From the NCBI RefSeq assembly GCF_024213665.1, contig NZ_JANAVP010000024.1, positions 43,869-107,868 on the forward strand: DNA of 64,000 nucleotides, read 5' to 3'. The position numbers and the translations under genes were made by a program. Position 1 is the stretch's first letter. Each line of letters opens with the position of its first letter. The notes beneath the pieces are model-generated. The model had not been told where the DNA came from. It saw nothing but the letters and a program-made list of their open reading frames with translations, and ran no database searches. The DNA is from Streptomyces sp. A3M-1-3. GTDB lineage: Bacteria; Actinomycetota; Actinomycetes; Streptomycetales; Streptomycetaceae. Below are positions 1 to 8,123 of this stretch, piece after piece.

Positions 1-757
1 GCGCGGACAGCGAGACGCGGATGGTGTCGCCGATGCCCTCGCTCAGCAGCGCGCCGAAGGCGACCGCCGACTTGATGGTGCCCTGGAAGGCGGGACCGGC
101 CTCGGTGACGCCGAGGTGCAGCGGGTAGTCACACTGCGCGGCGAGCTGCCGGTAGGCGTTGACCATCACGACCGGGTCGTTGTGCTTGACCGAGATCTTG
201 ATGTCACGGAAGCCGTGCTCCTCGAAGAGGGAGGCCTCCCACAGCGCCGACTCGACCAGCGCCTCGGGCGTCGCCTTGCCGTACTTCTGCAGCAGCCGCG
301 CGTCCAGGGAGCCGGCGTTGACGCCGATCCGGATCGGCGTACCGGTGGCGGAGGCCGCCTTGGCGATCTCCTTGACCTTGTCGTCGAACTGCTTGATGTT
401 GCCCGGGTTGACCCGGACCGCCGCGCAGCCCGCGTCGATCGCCGCGAAGACGTACTTCGGCTGGAAGTGGATGTCCGCGATCACCGGGATCTGGGACTTC
501 CTGGCAATGGTGGCGAGCGCGTCCGCGTCGTCCTGGGTCGGACAGGCGACCCGTACGATCTGGCAGCCCGACGCCGTCAGCTCGGCGATCTGCTGCAGCG
601 TGGCACCGATGTCGGAGGTCCGGGTGGTGGTCATCGACTGCACCGACACGGGCGCGTCCCCACCGACGGCCACCGTGCCGACCTGGATCTTCCGGCTGAC
701 CCTTCGGTCCGCGAGCTTCGTCGGAATGGCCGGCATTCCGAGAGAAATTGCAGTCAT
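1..757 (-). CDS. ispG: 4-hydroxy-3-methylbut-2-en-1-yl diphosphate synthase IspG (GcpE), partial
   Basis: IspG is the cytosolic [4Fe-4S] enzyme that converts 2-C-methyl-D-erythritol 2,4-cyclodiphosphate to HMBPP, the next-to-last step of the MEP isoprenoid pathway. The reverse strand reads from ATG at 757 as MTAISLGMPAIPTKLADRR, followed by the family signatures QSMTTTRTSDIGAT near residue 45 and RVNPGNIKQFD further on. About 252 residues are present. The C-terminal part, which carries the cluster-binding cysteines, lies beyond the left edge of the window. It is third in the co-directional order dxr-rseP-ispG, separated from rseP by about 200 bases without a gene, so it may have its own promoter. 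The family assignment is firm. Confidence 0.95.
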   Translation of the reverse strand, partial: MTAISLGMPAIPTKLADRRVSRKIQVGTVAVGGDAPVSVQSMTTTRTSDIGATLQQIAELTASGCQIVRVACPTQDDADALATIARKSQIPVIADIHFQPKYVFAAIDAGCAAVRVNPGNIKQFDDKVKEIAKAASATGTPIRIGVNAGSLDARLLQKYGKATPEALVESALWEASLFEEHGFRDIKISVKHNDPVVMVNAYRQLAAQCDYPLHLGVTEAGPAFQGTIKSAVAFGALLSEGIGDTIRVSLSA

Positions 758-958
758 CTGCTGTGCAACCCCAAGTGTGGATCAAGGTCCCGAGATCGGC
801 GGGCTCCAGTCTTCGAGGTTACGGCACGGCGTGCGGCTGCTGTGCACCCCGCCTGGAAGTCCACCCAATGGCGGGCGGACCTGTCAGGAACGATGCACGT
901 CACCACTGGGGGTGACAGGAAGACATGCATCGGTTCCATTTTGTGCCGAATTCTCCGG

Positions 959-2260
959 CTATGAGATCCGCACCGGGTTGACGACATCGGCGACCAGGAC
1001 CAGGAGCGTGAAGCAGACGAAGACTCCTGCCACCACATAGGCGACCGGCATCAGCTTTGCCACGTCGAACGGGCCCGGGTCCGGGCGTCTGAAGAGGCGG
1101 GCCAGGTGGCGGCGTACCGACTCCCACATCGCTCCCGCGATGTGCCCGCCGTCGAGCGGGAGCAGCGGCAGCATGTTGAACAGGAACAGCGAGAGGTTGA
1201 AGCCCGCGACCAGGAACAGGAACATCGCGACCTGGTTCTCCGGTGGGATGTCCAGGTTGACGATGTCGCCGCTGACCCGGGCCGCGCCGACCACGCCCAT
1301 CGGGGAGTCCTGCTTGCGCTCGCCGTCGCCGAAGGCCGCGTCCCACAGGTCGGGGACCTTGGACGGGAGGGCGATCAGTGACTCGACACCGGTCTGCATC
1401 ATGTCGCCCATGCGGTCCACGGACTGGCCGAAGGACTGCTCGACGATGCCGCTGGCCGGGCTGAAGCCGAGGAAGCCGGCGACGACGTACTGGCCCTCGA
1501 TGGAGCCGCCCTCGCCGTCTATCTTGCTGACCTGGTTCTCTATGAGATTGGCCTTCAGCTCCAGCTGCTGTCCGGCGCGCTCGACGGTGATCGTGGCGGG
1601 GCCGACGGTCTCGCGGATGTGCTTCTGCAGCGTGGCCCAGTCCTCGGTCCGGTCACCGTTGAACGCGACGATCTTGTCGCCCGCCTTGAGGCCCGCGGCC
1701 TTGGCGGGGGCGGCCTGGTCGGTCGGCTTGCAGGTGTCGCGGTTCTCGCTCTGCTGGATGACGCAGTCGGAGACCTTGCCGACGGTGGTGGTCTGGGTGT
1801 TGATGCCGAAGGTCATCATCACGCTGAGGAAGATCGCCACCGCGAGGATCAGATTCATGAACGGGCCAGCGAACATCACGATCACGCGCTTCCACGGCTT
1901 GCGCGTGTAGAACAGCCGGGTCTCGTCGCCGGGCTTCAGCTCCTCGAACGCGGCCGAGCGCGCGTCCTCGATCATCGAGCGCCAGGGCGAGGTCGAGCGG
2001 GCAGTGACCTTGCCGTCGTCGCCGGGCGGGAACATCCCGATCATGCGGATGTAGCCGCCCATCGGGATCGCCTTGATCCCGTACTCCGTCTCACCCTTGT
2101 GCCGTGACCAGAGGGTCGGGCCGAAGCCGACCATGTACTGCGGCACGCGGATGCCGAAGAGCTTGGCCGTCGACAAGTGTCCCAGCTCGTGCCACGCGAT
2201 GGAGAAGAGCAGGCCGATCGCGAAGACGACTACGCCGAGGACCGTCATCAGAATCGTCAT
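959..2260 (-). CDS. rseP: RseP/Rip1-family site-2 zinc metalloprotease (M50)
   Basis: A membrane-embedded zinc protease of the site-2 (RseP/Rip1) type, 433 residues. The family cleaves transmembrane anti-sigma factors and other membrane substrates inside the bilayer. The first membrane segment contains HELGH at residues 24-28 (zinc ligands and catalytic Glu). A PDZ-like region lies mid-protein, and the C-terminal membrane part carries LPLLPLDGG, the LDG motif that supplies the third zinc ligand. The ATG at 2260 overlaps the dxr stop by four bases (ATGA), so the two are probably translationally coupled. The dxr-rseP-ispG order is widespread in actinobacteria. Its substrates here are unknown. 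Confidence 0.93.
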   Translation of the reverse strand: MTILMTVLGVVVFAIGLLFSIAWHELGHLSTAKLFGIRVPQYMVGFGPTLWSRHKGETEYGIKAIPMGGYIRMIGMFPPGDDGKVTARSTSPWRSMIEDARSAAFEELKPGDETRLFYTRKPWKRVIVMFAGPFMNLILAVAIFLSVMMTFGINTQTTTVGKVSDCVIQQSENRDTCKPTDQAAPAKAAGLKAGDKIVAFNGDRTEDWATLQKHIRETVGPATITVERAGQQLELKANLIENQVSKIDGEGGSIEGQYVVAGFLGFSPASGIVEQSFGQSVDRMGDMMQTGVESLIALPSKVPDLWDAAFGDGERKQDSPMGVVGAARVSGDIVNLDIPPENQVAMFLFLVAGFNLSLFLFNMLPLLPLDGGHIAGAMWESVRRHLARLFRRPDPGPFDVAKLMPVAYVVAGVFVCFTLLVLVADVVNPVRIS

Positions 2261-3516
2261 GCGCGAGCCTCCGCTGTTGCCTTAGCTGCCAGTTCACGGG
2301 CCCTGGCCCGTGCCCAGGTCTCTGCTTCCATGACGTCCTCGACGGTGAGGGAAGTTCCCGTACGGGGGGTGCCGTGGTCCGCGACCACTGCGGCGACCGT
2401 ATCCACGATTCCGTTGAACGGCAGCCGGCCGCCGAGAAAAGCGTCCACGCACTCCTCGTTCGCCGCATTGAACACCGCGGGAGCGGTGCCGCCCAGGTGG
2501 CCCACGAGCCGGGCGAGTCCGACGGACGGGAAGGCGTCCGTGTCGAGCGGGAAGAACTCCCAGGTCGACGCCTTTGACCAGTCGAAGGCGGGGGCGGCGC
2601 CGGGGACCCTTTCCGGCCAGCCGAGGCCGATGGCGATGGGGCCGCGCATGTCGGGCGGCGTGGCCTGCGCGAGCGTCGAGCCGTCGGTGAATTCCACCAT
2701 CGAGTGGACATAGGACTGAGGGTGGACGACGACCTCGATTCGCTCGAACGGGATGTCGTAGAGCAGGTGCGCCTCGATGACCTCCAGCCCCTTGTTGACC
2801 AGGGTCGCGGAGTTGATGGTGATCATCGGGCCCATCGCCCAGGTGGGATGCACGAGGGCGTCCTCCGGCGTGACGTGGGCCAGCTCCGCCTTCGTACGGC
2901 CGCGGAAGGGGCCGCCGGAGGCGGTGACGACCAGCTTGCGGACGTCGGCGCGGTTGCCGGCGGCGAGGGCCTGGAAGAGTGCGGCGTGCTCGGAGTCGAC
3001 CGGGATGATCTGGCCGGGCTTGGCGAGCGCCTTGACGAGCGGGCCGCCGACGATGAGCGACTCCTTGTTGGCGAGGGCGAGGGTGCGGCCGGCTTCGAGG
3101 GCGGCGAGGGTGGGTGCCAGGCCGATCGAGCCGGTGATGCCGTTCAGTACGGTGTGGCAGTCGCTCGCGGCGAGCGCGGTGGCGGCGTCGGGGCCGGCCA
3201 GGATCTCGGGCGCGGGTTCGTTTCCGTACTGGGCCTTCAGTGCCTCGCGCAGGGCGGGGACCACGTCCTCGCGGGCGACTGCGACCGTACGTACGCGCAG
3301 CTGCCGGGCCTGCTCGGCGAGCAGTCCGACCCGGCCGCCGGCCGCCGAGAGCCCGGTGACCCGGAAGCGGCCGGGGTTGCGCAGCACCAGGTCGATGGCC
3401 TGGGTGCCGATGGACCCGGTGGAGCCGAGGATGACGATGTCCCGGCGGCCTTCGGCGGCGTCGAAGGTGAGGTGCGGGTCGGCGAGGGGGGCTGGACTGT
3501 CGCTCATGCCCTCCAT
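2257..3516 (-). CDS. dxr: 1-deoxy-D-xylulose-5-phosphate reductoisomerase
   Basis: Dxr (IspC) catalyses the NADPH-dependent rearrangement and reduction of DXP to 2-C-methyl-D-erythritol 4-phosphate, the committed MEP-pathway step. The product is 419 residues. The N-terminal NADPH-binding motif is ILGSTGSIGTQAIDLV (from about residue 30). The catalytic metal-site segment is VDSEHAALFQAL and the substrate loop is SGGPFRG. There are two in-frame ATGs, at 3516 and 3507. Neither has a well-spaced ribosome binding site, so the exact start is uncertain by three residues. It heads an operon with rseP, and ispG from the same pathway follows. Confidence 0.95.
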   Translation of the reverse strand: MEGMSDSPAPLADPHLTFDAAEGRRDIVILGSTGSIGTQAIDLVLRNPGRFRVTGLSAAGGRVGLLAEQARQLRVRTVAVAREDVVPALREALKAQYGNEPAPEILAGPDAATALAASDCHTVLNGITGSIGLAPTLAALEAGRTLALANKESLIVGGPLVKALAKPGQIIPVDSEHAALFQALAAGNRADVRKLVVTASGGPFRGRTKAELAHVTPEDALVHPTWAMGPMITINSATLVNKGLEVIEAHLLYDIPFERIEVVVHPQSYVHSMVEFTDGSTLAQATPPDMRGPIAIGLGWPERVPGAAPAFDWSKASTWEFFPLDTDAFPSVGLARLVGHLGGTAPAVFNAANEECVDAFLGGRLPFNGIVDTVAAVVADHGTPRTGTSLTVEDVMEAETWARARARELAAKATAEARA

Positions 3517-3531
3517 TGTGGCCGCAACCGT

Positions 3532-4278
3532 TCAGGGGATGGACACGGCGCCCCCTCCGGAGCGGTGCTTGAGGCAGTACGACGTCGCCCCGTCAGCGCT
3601 GTACTCCAGGCGCATGAGGTAGTCGGTGGGGCCGCAGTCCTCGTGGCGGGCGACTTCGTAGCGCTCACCCGTCGTATCGCAGCCGACACGTTCCAGATCC
3701 TGGTCGGGCCAGTCGGCGTTGTTGCGTACGCAGTCGCCGGCCGTGAAACCGGTCGACTCCGAGTCGCTGCCCACGACCACACCCACCGCGATCAGGGCGG
3801 TCACCGCCGTGAGGACCAGCCCCAGCGGAATGAGGAACAGCAGCCCCTGGGGGCGCAGTGGCACGGGCTTTCCGGGGTCGAGGGGCGGGCGCCAACCGCC
3901 GTACGGCTGGGGCAGTTTGCGGAAGGCGGCGCGGGCGAAGAGGTTCGCCAGCAGGGTGAACGGGGTGATGAGGGCGGAGAGCGCCCCCCACCACCCCTGG
4001 ACCAGGGTGTCGGCGGTCATCTTGCGGTAGGTGGCGATGCCGCAGGTTCTGCAGAACGGGCCCTCGGCCTTGAGGAAGCGCATGATGACGATGAATCCCT
4101 GGTGACCGCGTACGGCCGCCGGGGACACCGGCATGGACCCGCAGATACGGCAGACCGGAACGGGGGCGGGGACCGCTCCCCAGGGCGCCGGGTACGGGCC
4201 GGGCTGGGCGTGCGGCTGGGCGGCGTACGGGTGGTACGGGTGGTACGGGTGCGGGCCCGGCGGCGGTGCGGCAGACAT
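3532..4278 (-). CDS. Zinc-ribbon membrane protein, LppU-like C-terminus
   Basis: Unrecognised protein of 248 residues. The N-terminus is rich in Pro, Tyr and His (PYHPYHPY repeats). Two CxxC pairs follow: CRIC near residue 43 and CRTC near residue 77, suggesting a metal-binding ribbon. After a hydrophobic stretch at roughly 100-120, one clear transmembrane segment (about 150-172, GLLFLIPLGLVLTAV) precedes an outer domain with spaced cysteines (GDCVRN, VGCDTT, HEDCGP, SYCLKH). That tail resembles the LppU-type domain common in streptomycete membrane proteins, where the cysteines probably form disulfides outside the cell. It lies just upstream of dxr on the same strand with a 15-base gap, so co-transcription is likely. 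Function is unknown. Confidence 0.75.
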   Translation of the reverse strand: MSAAPPPGPHPYHPYHPYAAQPHAQPGPYPAPWGAVPAPVPVCRICGSMPVSPAAVRGHQGFIVIMRFLKAEGPFCRTCGIATYRKMTADTLVQGWWGALSALITPFTLLANLFARAAFRKLPQPYGGWRPPLDPGKPVPLRPQGLLFLIPLGLVLTAVTALIAVGVVVGSDSESTGFTAGDCVRNNADWPDQDLERVGCDTTGERYEVARHEDCGPTDYLMRLEYSADGATSYCLKHRSGGGAVSIP

Positions 4279-4337
4279 GGTGGTTCCCCCTCGGTGCGTG
4301 GCGGATGCACCTTAGCCGCAGGTGGTGTTGGGCACGC

Positions 4338-4380
4338 AAGCCGTGACCGCCGCCCCTGAGCGGGACGGCGGTCACGGCTT
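4338..4380 (-). terminator. Intrinsic terminator after the acyl-CoA dehydrogenase
   Basis: A perfect 15-bp inverted repeat (AAGCCGTGACCGCCG with its complement, 13-base loop) begins nine bases past the stop codon of the acyl-CoA dehydrogenase at 4389. There is no U-tract, which is usual for streptomycete terminators. Confidence 0.75.
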
Positions 4381-4388
4381 GGTGCGGT

Positions 4389-6395
4389 TCAGCGGATCGG
4401 ACGGTGGACGTTGTCCCGCTTGGAGGGGCCGGGGGTCGCGTCCGCGATCCAGGGGCCGTCGCCCGAGGGGTCGAGGACGCCCTCCTCCAGCCAGGTGTAC
4501 GTACCGGACAGGACGCCGTCGACGACCTTGCGGTCAAGGTCGTCGGTGTTGGTCCACAGGCGGGCGAAGAGTTCGTCGACGCGGATGCGGGACTGGCGGC
4601 AGAACGCGTCGGCGAGTTGGTACGCCTCGCGTCCGTGTTCGCCGGTGGTGCGCAGGTGTTCGGCGCGTACGCAGGCCGCGCTCATGGCGAAGAGTTCGGC
4701 GCCGATGTCGACGATCCGGCCCAGGAAACCCTGTTTGGTCTCCATCCGCCCCTGCCAGCGCGACATGGCGTAGAAGGTGGAGCGGGCAAGCTTGCGGGCT
4801 CCGCGCTCGACGACGCGGAGGTGGGCGGACAGATCGGGGTGGCCGGCGGGGTGGAACTCTGCGTACGTGCGTGGGAGTTGGCCGGGCCCGGCGACGAGCT
4901 TGGGCAGCCACTTGGCGTAGAACCCCGCGGCGTTCGCCCCCGCCTTCGCCTTGTCGGAGAGGGACTTGTCGGGATCGATGAGATCGCCGGCCACCGCGAG
5001 GTGGGCATCCACGGCCTCGCGGGCGATGAGGAGATGCATGATCTCCGTCGAGCCCTCGAAGATGCGGTTGATACGCAGGTCGCGCAGGATCTGCTCGGCG
5101 GGGACGGCCCGTTCGCCGCGGGCCGCGAGCGATTCCGCGGTCTCGAAACCGCGGCCGCCGCGGATCTGGACCAGTTCGTCGGCCATCAGGCAGCCCATCT
5201 CACTGCCGTACAGCTTGGCGAGGGCGGCCTCGATGCGGATGTCGTTGCGGTCCTCGTCGGCCATCTGGGAGCTCAGGTCCACGACCGCTTCGAGTGCGAA
5301 CGTGGTCGCGGCGATGAAGGCGATCTTGGATCCGACGGCTTCGTGCTGGGCGACCGGCCTGCCCCACTGCTCGCGTACGGACGACCACTCACGGGCGATC
5401 TTCAGACACCACTTGCCCGCGCCGACGCACATCGCGGGCAGTGAGAGGCGGCCGGTGTTGAGCGTGGTCAGTGCGATCTTGAGGCCGGCGCCCTCGGGGC
5501 CGATGCGGTTGGCCGCGGGGACCCGGACCTGGTGGAAGCGGGTGACGCCGTTCTCCAGGCCGCGCAGGCCCATGAAGGCGTTGCGGTTCTCGACGGTGAT
5601 GCCGGGCGAGGCGGCTTCGACGACGAACGCCGTGATGCCGCCCTTGTGGCCCTCGGACCTGGGGACGCGGGCCATGACGACGAGCAGGTCGGCGACGACG
5701 CCGTTCGTCGTCCACAGCTTCACGCCGTCGACGATGTAGTCGTCCCCGTCCGGGACCGCGCTCGTGGCGAGGCGGGCCGGGTCGGAGCCGACGTCCGGCT
5801 CGGTGAGCAGGAAGGCGCTGATGTCGGTCCGGGCGCAGCGGGGCAGGAACTCGTCCTTCTGCTCCTGGGTGCCGAACATCTTCAGCGGCTGCGGTACGCC
5901 GATGGACTGATGGGCGGAGAGGAGGGCGCCCAGGGCTGGGCTGACCGAGCCGACCAGGGCGAGCGCCTTGTTGTAGTACACCTGGGTGAGGCCGAGCCCG
6001 CCGTACTTGATGTCGATCTTCATGCCGAGCGCGCCGAGATCCTTGATCCCGTCGATCGTCTCGTCGGGGATCCGCGCCTCGCGCTCGATGCGGGCGCTGT
6101 CGATCTTCGTCTCGCAGAAGTCGCGAAGCTTGGCGAGGAACTCCTCACCGCGCCGGGCGTCCTCGCCTGTCGGCATCGGGTGGGGATGGATGAGGTCCAG
6201 GCGAAAGCGGCCGAGGAAGAGTTCCTTGGCGAAGCTGGGCTTCCGCCAGTCCTGCTCGCGGGCGGCCTCGGCCACCTGGCGGGCTTCCCGCTCGGTCACC
6301 TTGGGTCCGGTGCCGGCTGGGCTTGCTGAGCTCGCGGAGGGCTCGTGGGGCCTGGAGGTCTCGTCGGGCTTGGAGGTCTCGGATGGTGCGGACAT
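4389..6395 (-). CDS. Long-form acyl-CoA dehydrogenase
   Basis: FAD-dependent acyl-CoA dehydrogenase that would introduce the trans-2,3 double bond in beta-oxidation. It is about 668 residues, against about 380 for the classical enzymes. The extra length is a roughly 200-residue C-terminal extension, as in the VLCAD/ACAD9-like group. Flavin-domain signatures are LLTEPDVGSDPARLAT and GVKLWTTNG in the middle and QIRGGRGFE then INRIFEGSTEIMH near residue 450. The ATG at 6395 is preferred because GAGGTGA sits eight bases upstream; an in-frame GTG at 6407 is the alternative. It stands alone, with a terminator downstream and no electron-transfer flavoprotein genes in view. Chain-length preference cannot be read from the sequence. 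Confidence 0.9.
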   Translation of the reverse strand: MSAPSETSKPDETSRPHEPSASSASPAGTGPKVTEREARQVAEAAREQDWRKPSFAKELFLGRFRLDLIHPHPMPTGEDARRGEEFLAKLRDFCETKIDSARIEREARIPDETIDGIKDLGALGMKIDIKYGGLGLTQVYYNKALALVGSVSPALGALLSAHQSIGVPQPLKMFGTQEQKDEFLPRCARTDISAFLLTEPDVGSDPARLATSAVPDGDDYIVDGVKLWTTNGVVADLLVVMARVPRSEGHKGGITAFVVEAASPGITVENRNAFMGLRGLENGVTRFHQVRVPAANRIGPEGAGLKIALTTLNTGRLSLPAMCVGAGKWCLKIAREWSSVREQWGRPVAQHEAVGSKIAFIAATTFALEAVVDLSSQMADEDRNDIRIEAALAKLYGSEMGCLMADELVQIRGGRGFETAESLAARGERAVPAEQILRDLRINRIFEGSTEIMHLLIAREAVDAHLAVAGDLIDPDKSLSDKAKAGANAAGFYAKWLPKLVAGPGQLPRTYAEFHPAGHPDLSAHLRVVERGARKLARSTFYAMSRWQGRMETKQGFLGRIVDIGAELFAMSAACVRAEHLRTTGEHGREAYQLADAFCRQSRIRVDELFARLWTNTDDLDRKVVDGVLSGTYTWLEEGVLDPSGDGPWIADATPGPSKRDNVHRPIR

Positions 6396-6407
6396 GAGGG
6401 GGCTCAC

Positions 6408-6655
6408 CTCGCCGCTGCGTCGATGTCAGGGGCCGGCGCCGGTGTGGCTACCGGTCAGTGCTACCTGTGAGTCTCTACCCGATTCGTACAAGTTGCACCA
6501 GGCGTCGCGCAGGTACGCGAACGGCCGGAGCCCCCGCACAGTGGGCCCCTTACATGGCCTCTGACGCGTAAATAACAGCAGGTCAGGGTGGGTGTGGGCA
6601 GGGCTGGGTGCCCGGTGGCTGTTGAGGGCTGCCGGGTGTCCCGTGTCCGGGACTG
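6408..6655. other. Non-coding stretch upstream of the acyl-CoA dehydrogenase
   Basis: Upstream region of the leftward acyl-CoA dehydrogenase. I see no convincing reading frame in it. It probably holds that gene's promoter, but no clear -10/-35 pair can be picked out by eye. Confidence 0.4.
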
Positions 6656-6882
6656 TCAGGCGGCGGTCTCCCTCGGGTTGACGGTGACGGTGTAGCCGAG
6701 CTGGTTGAGCTGGGTGATGGCCCGGCGGGTGGCGCGTTCGGGGTCGCGTTGTAGGTGCCGCCGAGTTCGTGGTAGGCGACGTTGTCGGTGAGCATGTGCC
6801 AGATCGCGGTGATGATCGAGTGCTCGACGGCGACGAGGGCCCTGAGCGGGCCGCGGCGGGCGGTCAGCCGCTGGACGACGGT
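6656..6882 (-). pseudogene. IS110-like transposase remnant (C-terminal end, frameshifted)
   Basis: The reverse strand encodes the tail of an IS110-type transposase in two frames. One frame reads TVVQRLTARRGPLRALVAV (directly after a TAG at 6883-6885), then EHSIITAIWHMLTDNVAYHELGG without its second half. A neighbouring frame supplies the rest, RDPERATRRAITQLNQ and LGYTVTVNP, to a stop at 6656. The frame switch lies near 6740-6750. The N-terminal catalytic DEDD part is absent, so this is a decayed fragment. The family name rests on similarity recalled for streptomycete IS110 transposase C-termini; the broken frame itself is seen directly. Confidence 0.65.
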
Positions 6883-7138
6883 CTACGTGTACGACGACTG
6901 GGGCAACTGCACCTCGCAGACGACGTGGCCCTGCACCGTCTGCGGCCAGTAGCACCCGGCCCCGGCTGCTGTTTATAAGCACTTCTTCCAAGTGCTTACA
7001 GACAGGCACGCGTGGGGACGACCGGCCCCTCCCATGGACTGCGCTCTACGTGCTCAGGGCAGCGAGTCCGTCCCTCGATTGAGTGACGATCTCAGGGCTG
7101 TCCGGTGGGGATGTGGCATCCATGTGGCATCGATCATG
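6883..7138. other. Gene-free stretch between transposase remnant and tRNA
   Basis: No gene recognised. On the reverse strand about 25 codons are open just before the transposase fragment (containing GCYWPQTVQGHVVCEV-like residues), possibly another gene scrap. The motif atgtggcatc occurs twice at about 7110-7130. Together with the neighbouring remnant this looks like an old insertion spot beside a tRNA. Confidence 0.35.
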
Positions 7139-7142
7139 AAAA

Positions 7143-7174
7143 CGGCCCCCCAGTCGATCATGACCGGGGGGCCG
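7143..7174 (-). terminator. Terminator downstream of tRNA-Val
   Basis: Inverted repeat CGGCCCCCC/GGGGGGCCG with a 14-base loop. On the reverse strand it is followed by GTTTTC. It lies 30 bases beyond the 3' end of the leftward tRNA-Val gene, as expected for its terminator. Confidence 0.7.
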
Positions 7175-7204
7175 AAGCAGGCTCTCACCTGCTACTTAAC
7201 GCGG

Positions 7205-7276
7205 TGGGCGCGGACGGTTTCGAACCGCCGACATCTGCTTTGTAAGAGCAGCGCTCTACCCCTGAGCTACGCACCC
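7205..7276 (-). tRNA. tRNA-Val (anticodon UAC)
   Basis: The reverse strand folds as a complete cloverleaf: acceptor stem GGGTGCG with CGCGCCC, D-arm GCTC/GAGC, anticodon stem CTGCT/AGCAG around the loop CTTACAA (anticodon TAC, reading GUA codons), and T-arm GGCGG/CCGTC around TTCGAAA. The discriminator base is A and the 3' CCA is not encoded. Its 3' end faces the transposase remnant, a typical integration neighbourhood. Confidence 0.95.
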
Positions 7277-7456
7277 GTGGATGAGTGGACAGCCTACATT
7301 GCATCAGCGCCCCTGACGCACCGTCGGACGGGCGGGGGGTAGCCCCACCCCGGATTCGGTGGGCGGCCGGATGCTGGTTGGCGGGGGGTGTTCGTAGGGT
7401 CGTTGGTGGGCTCGGCAGATGGCCGTGGTGCCCGTCGATGATCTTGGGGGATCAGC

Positions 7457-8050
7457 ATGGCTCTCCGCACTCGTACGTTCCTCGCCGCCGGCGGGGCCCT
7501 GGCTGCCGCGCTGGTCATGACCGGGTGTGGTTCCGGTTCCGCCGTGTCCGACGACGAGAAGCCGGAGACCCGCGCGTTCGCGCTGAGCGGCAAGACGCTG
7601 ACCGTCGATTCGGACGGCTCCGACATCGAGATCGCTCCCGCCGATGTGAAGGAGCTGGAGGTGACCCGGTGGTTCAGCGGGTGGACCGCGCTCGGGGAGG
7701 ATCCCAAGGTGACGTGGGGGCTCGACGGGGGCACGCTCAAGCTGCGGACCGAGTGCGACGCGCTGGTCAGTGACTGCGCCGTCAAGCACCGGATCAAGGT
7801 GCCCCGCGGGGTCGTGGTGAAGGTGGAGGACGACAACGGGGCCGTCGTCGCGTCCGGGTTCGACAACAAACTCACGATCCGTTCCGACAACGGGGATGTG
7901 ACCGTCGAGCTGCCCCGGGCCGCTTACAAGGTGACGGCCGAGAGCGAGAACGGGGACGTCGATGTAAAGGTCGACCGCAGCGAGAGCAGTGCGCACGTGG
8001 TCACGGCCCGGAGCGACAGCGGGGAAGTAACGGTGCGAAGCGCGAACTAA
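7457..8050 (+). CDS. Secreted lipoprotein with adhesin-like (DUF4097) repeats
   Basis: Predicted lipoprotein of 197 residues. A short basic N-terminus and hydrophobic core end in the lipobox VMTGC with the lipidated Cys at 24. The mature part repeats motifs such as VEDDNGAVVASGF, IRSDNGDVTVELP and ESENGDVDVKVD, and ends with ARSDSGEVTVRS. This is the regular beta-helical pattern of DUF4097 proteins, so it is probably displayed on the outer face of the membrane. The role is unknown. It stands upstream of, and co-directional with, a coiled-coil membrane protein 73 bases away. Confidence 0.8.
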   Translation: MALRTRTFLAAGGALAAALVMTGCGSGSAVSDDEKPETRAFALSGKTLTVDSDGSDIEIAPADVKELEVTRWFSGWTALGEDPKVTWGLDGGTLKLRTECDALVSDCAVKHRIKVPRGVVVKVEDDNGAVVASGFDNKLTIRSDNGDVTVELPRAAYKVTAESENGDVDVKVDRSESSAHVVTARSDSGEVTVRSAN

Positions 8051-8123
8051 CCGGCCCGTGTGTTCGTCCTTACCTGGTGGGAGAATGAACCGGGCAGGGC
8101 GGACACAGCACGGGAGAGGGATT

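Noticed and set aside
2704..4359. Long open frame (551 codons) on the + strand over dxr and the zinc-ribbon protein
   Set aside because: It lies opposite two well-supported genes, has the Gly/Arg/Asp-rich composition of an antisense shadow in GC-rich DNA, and has no family motifs.
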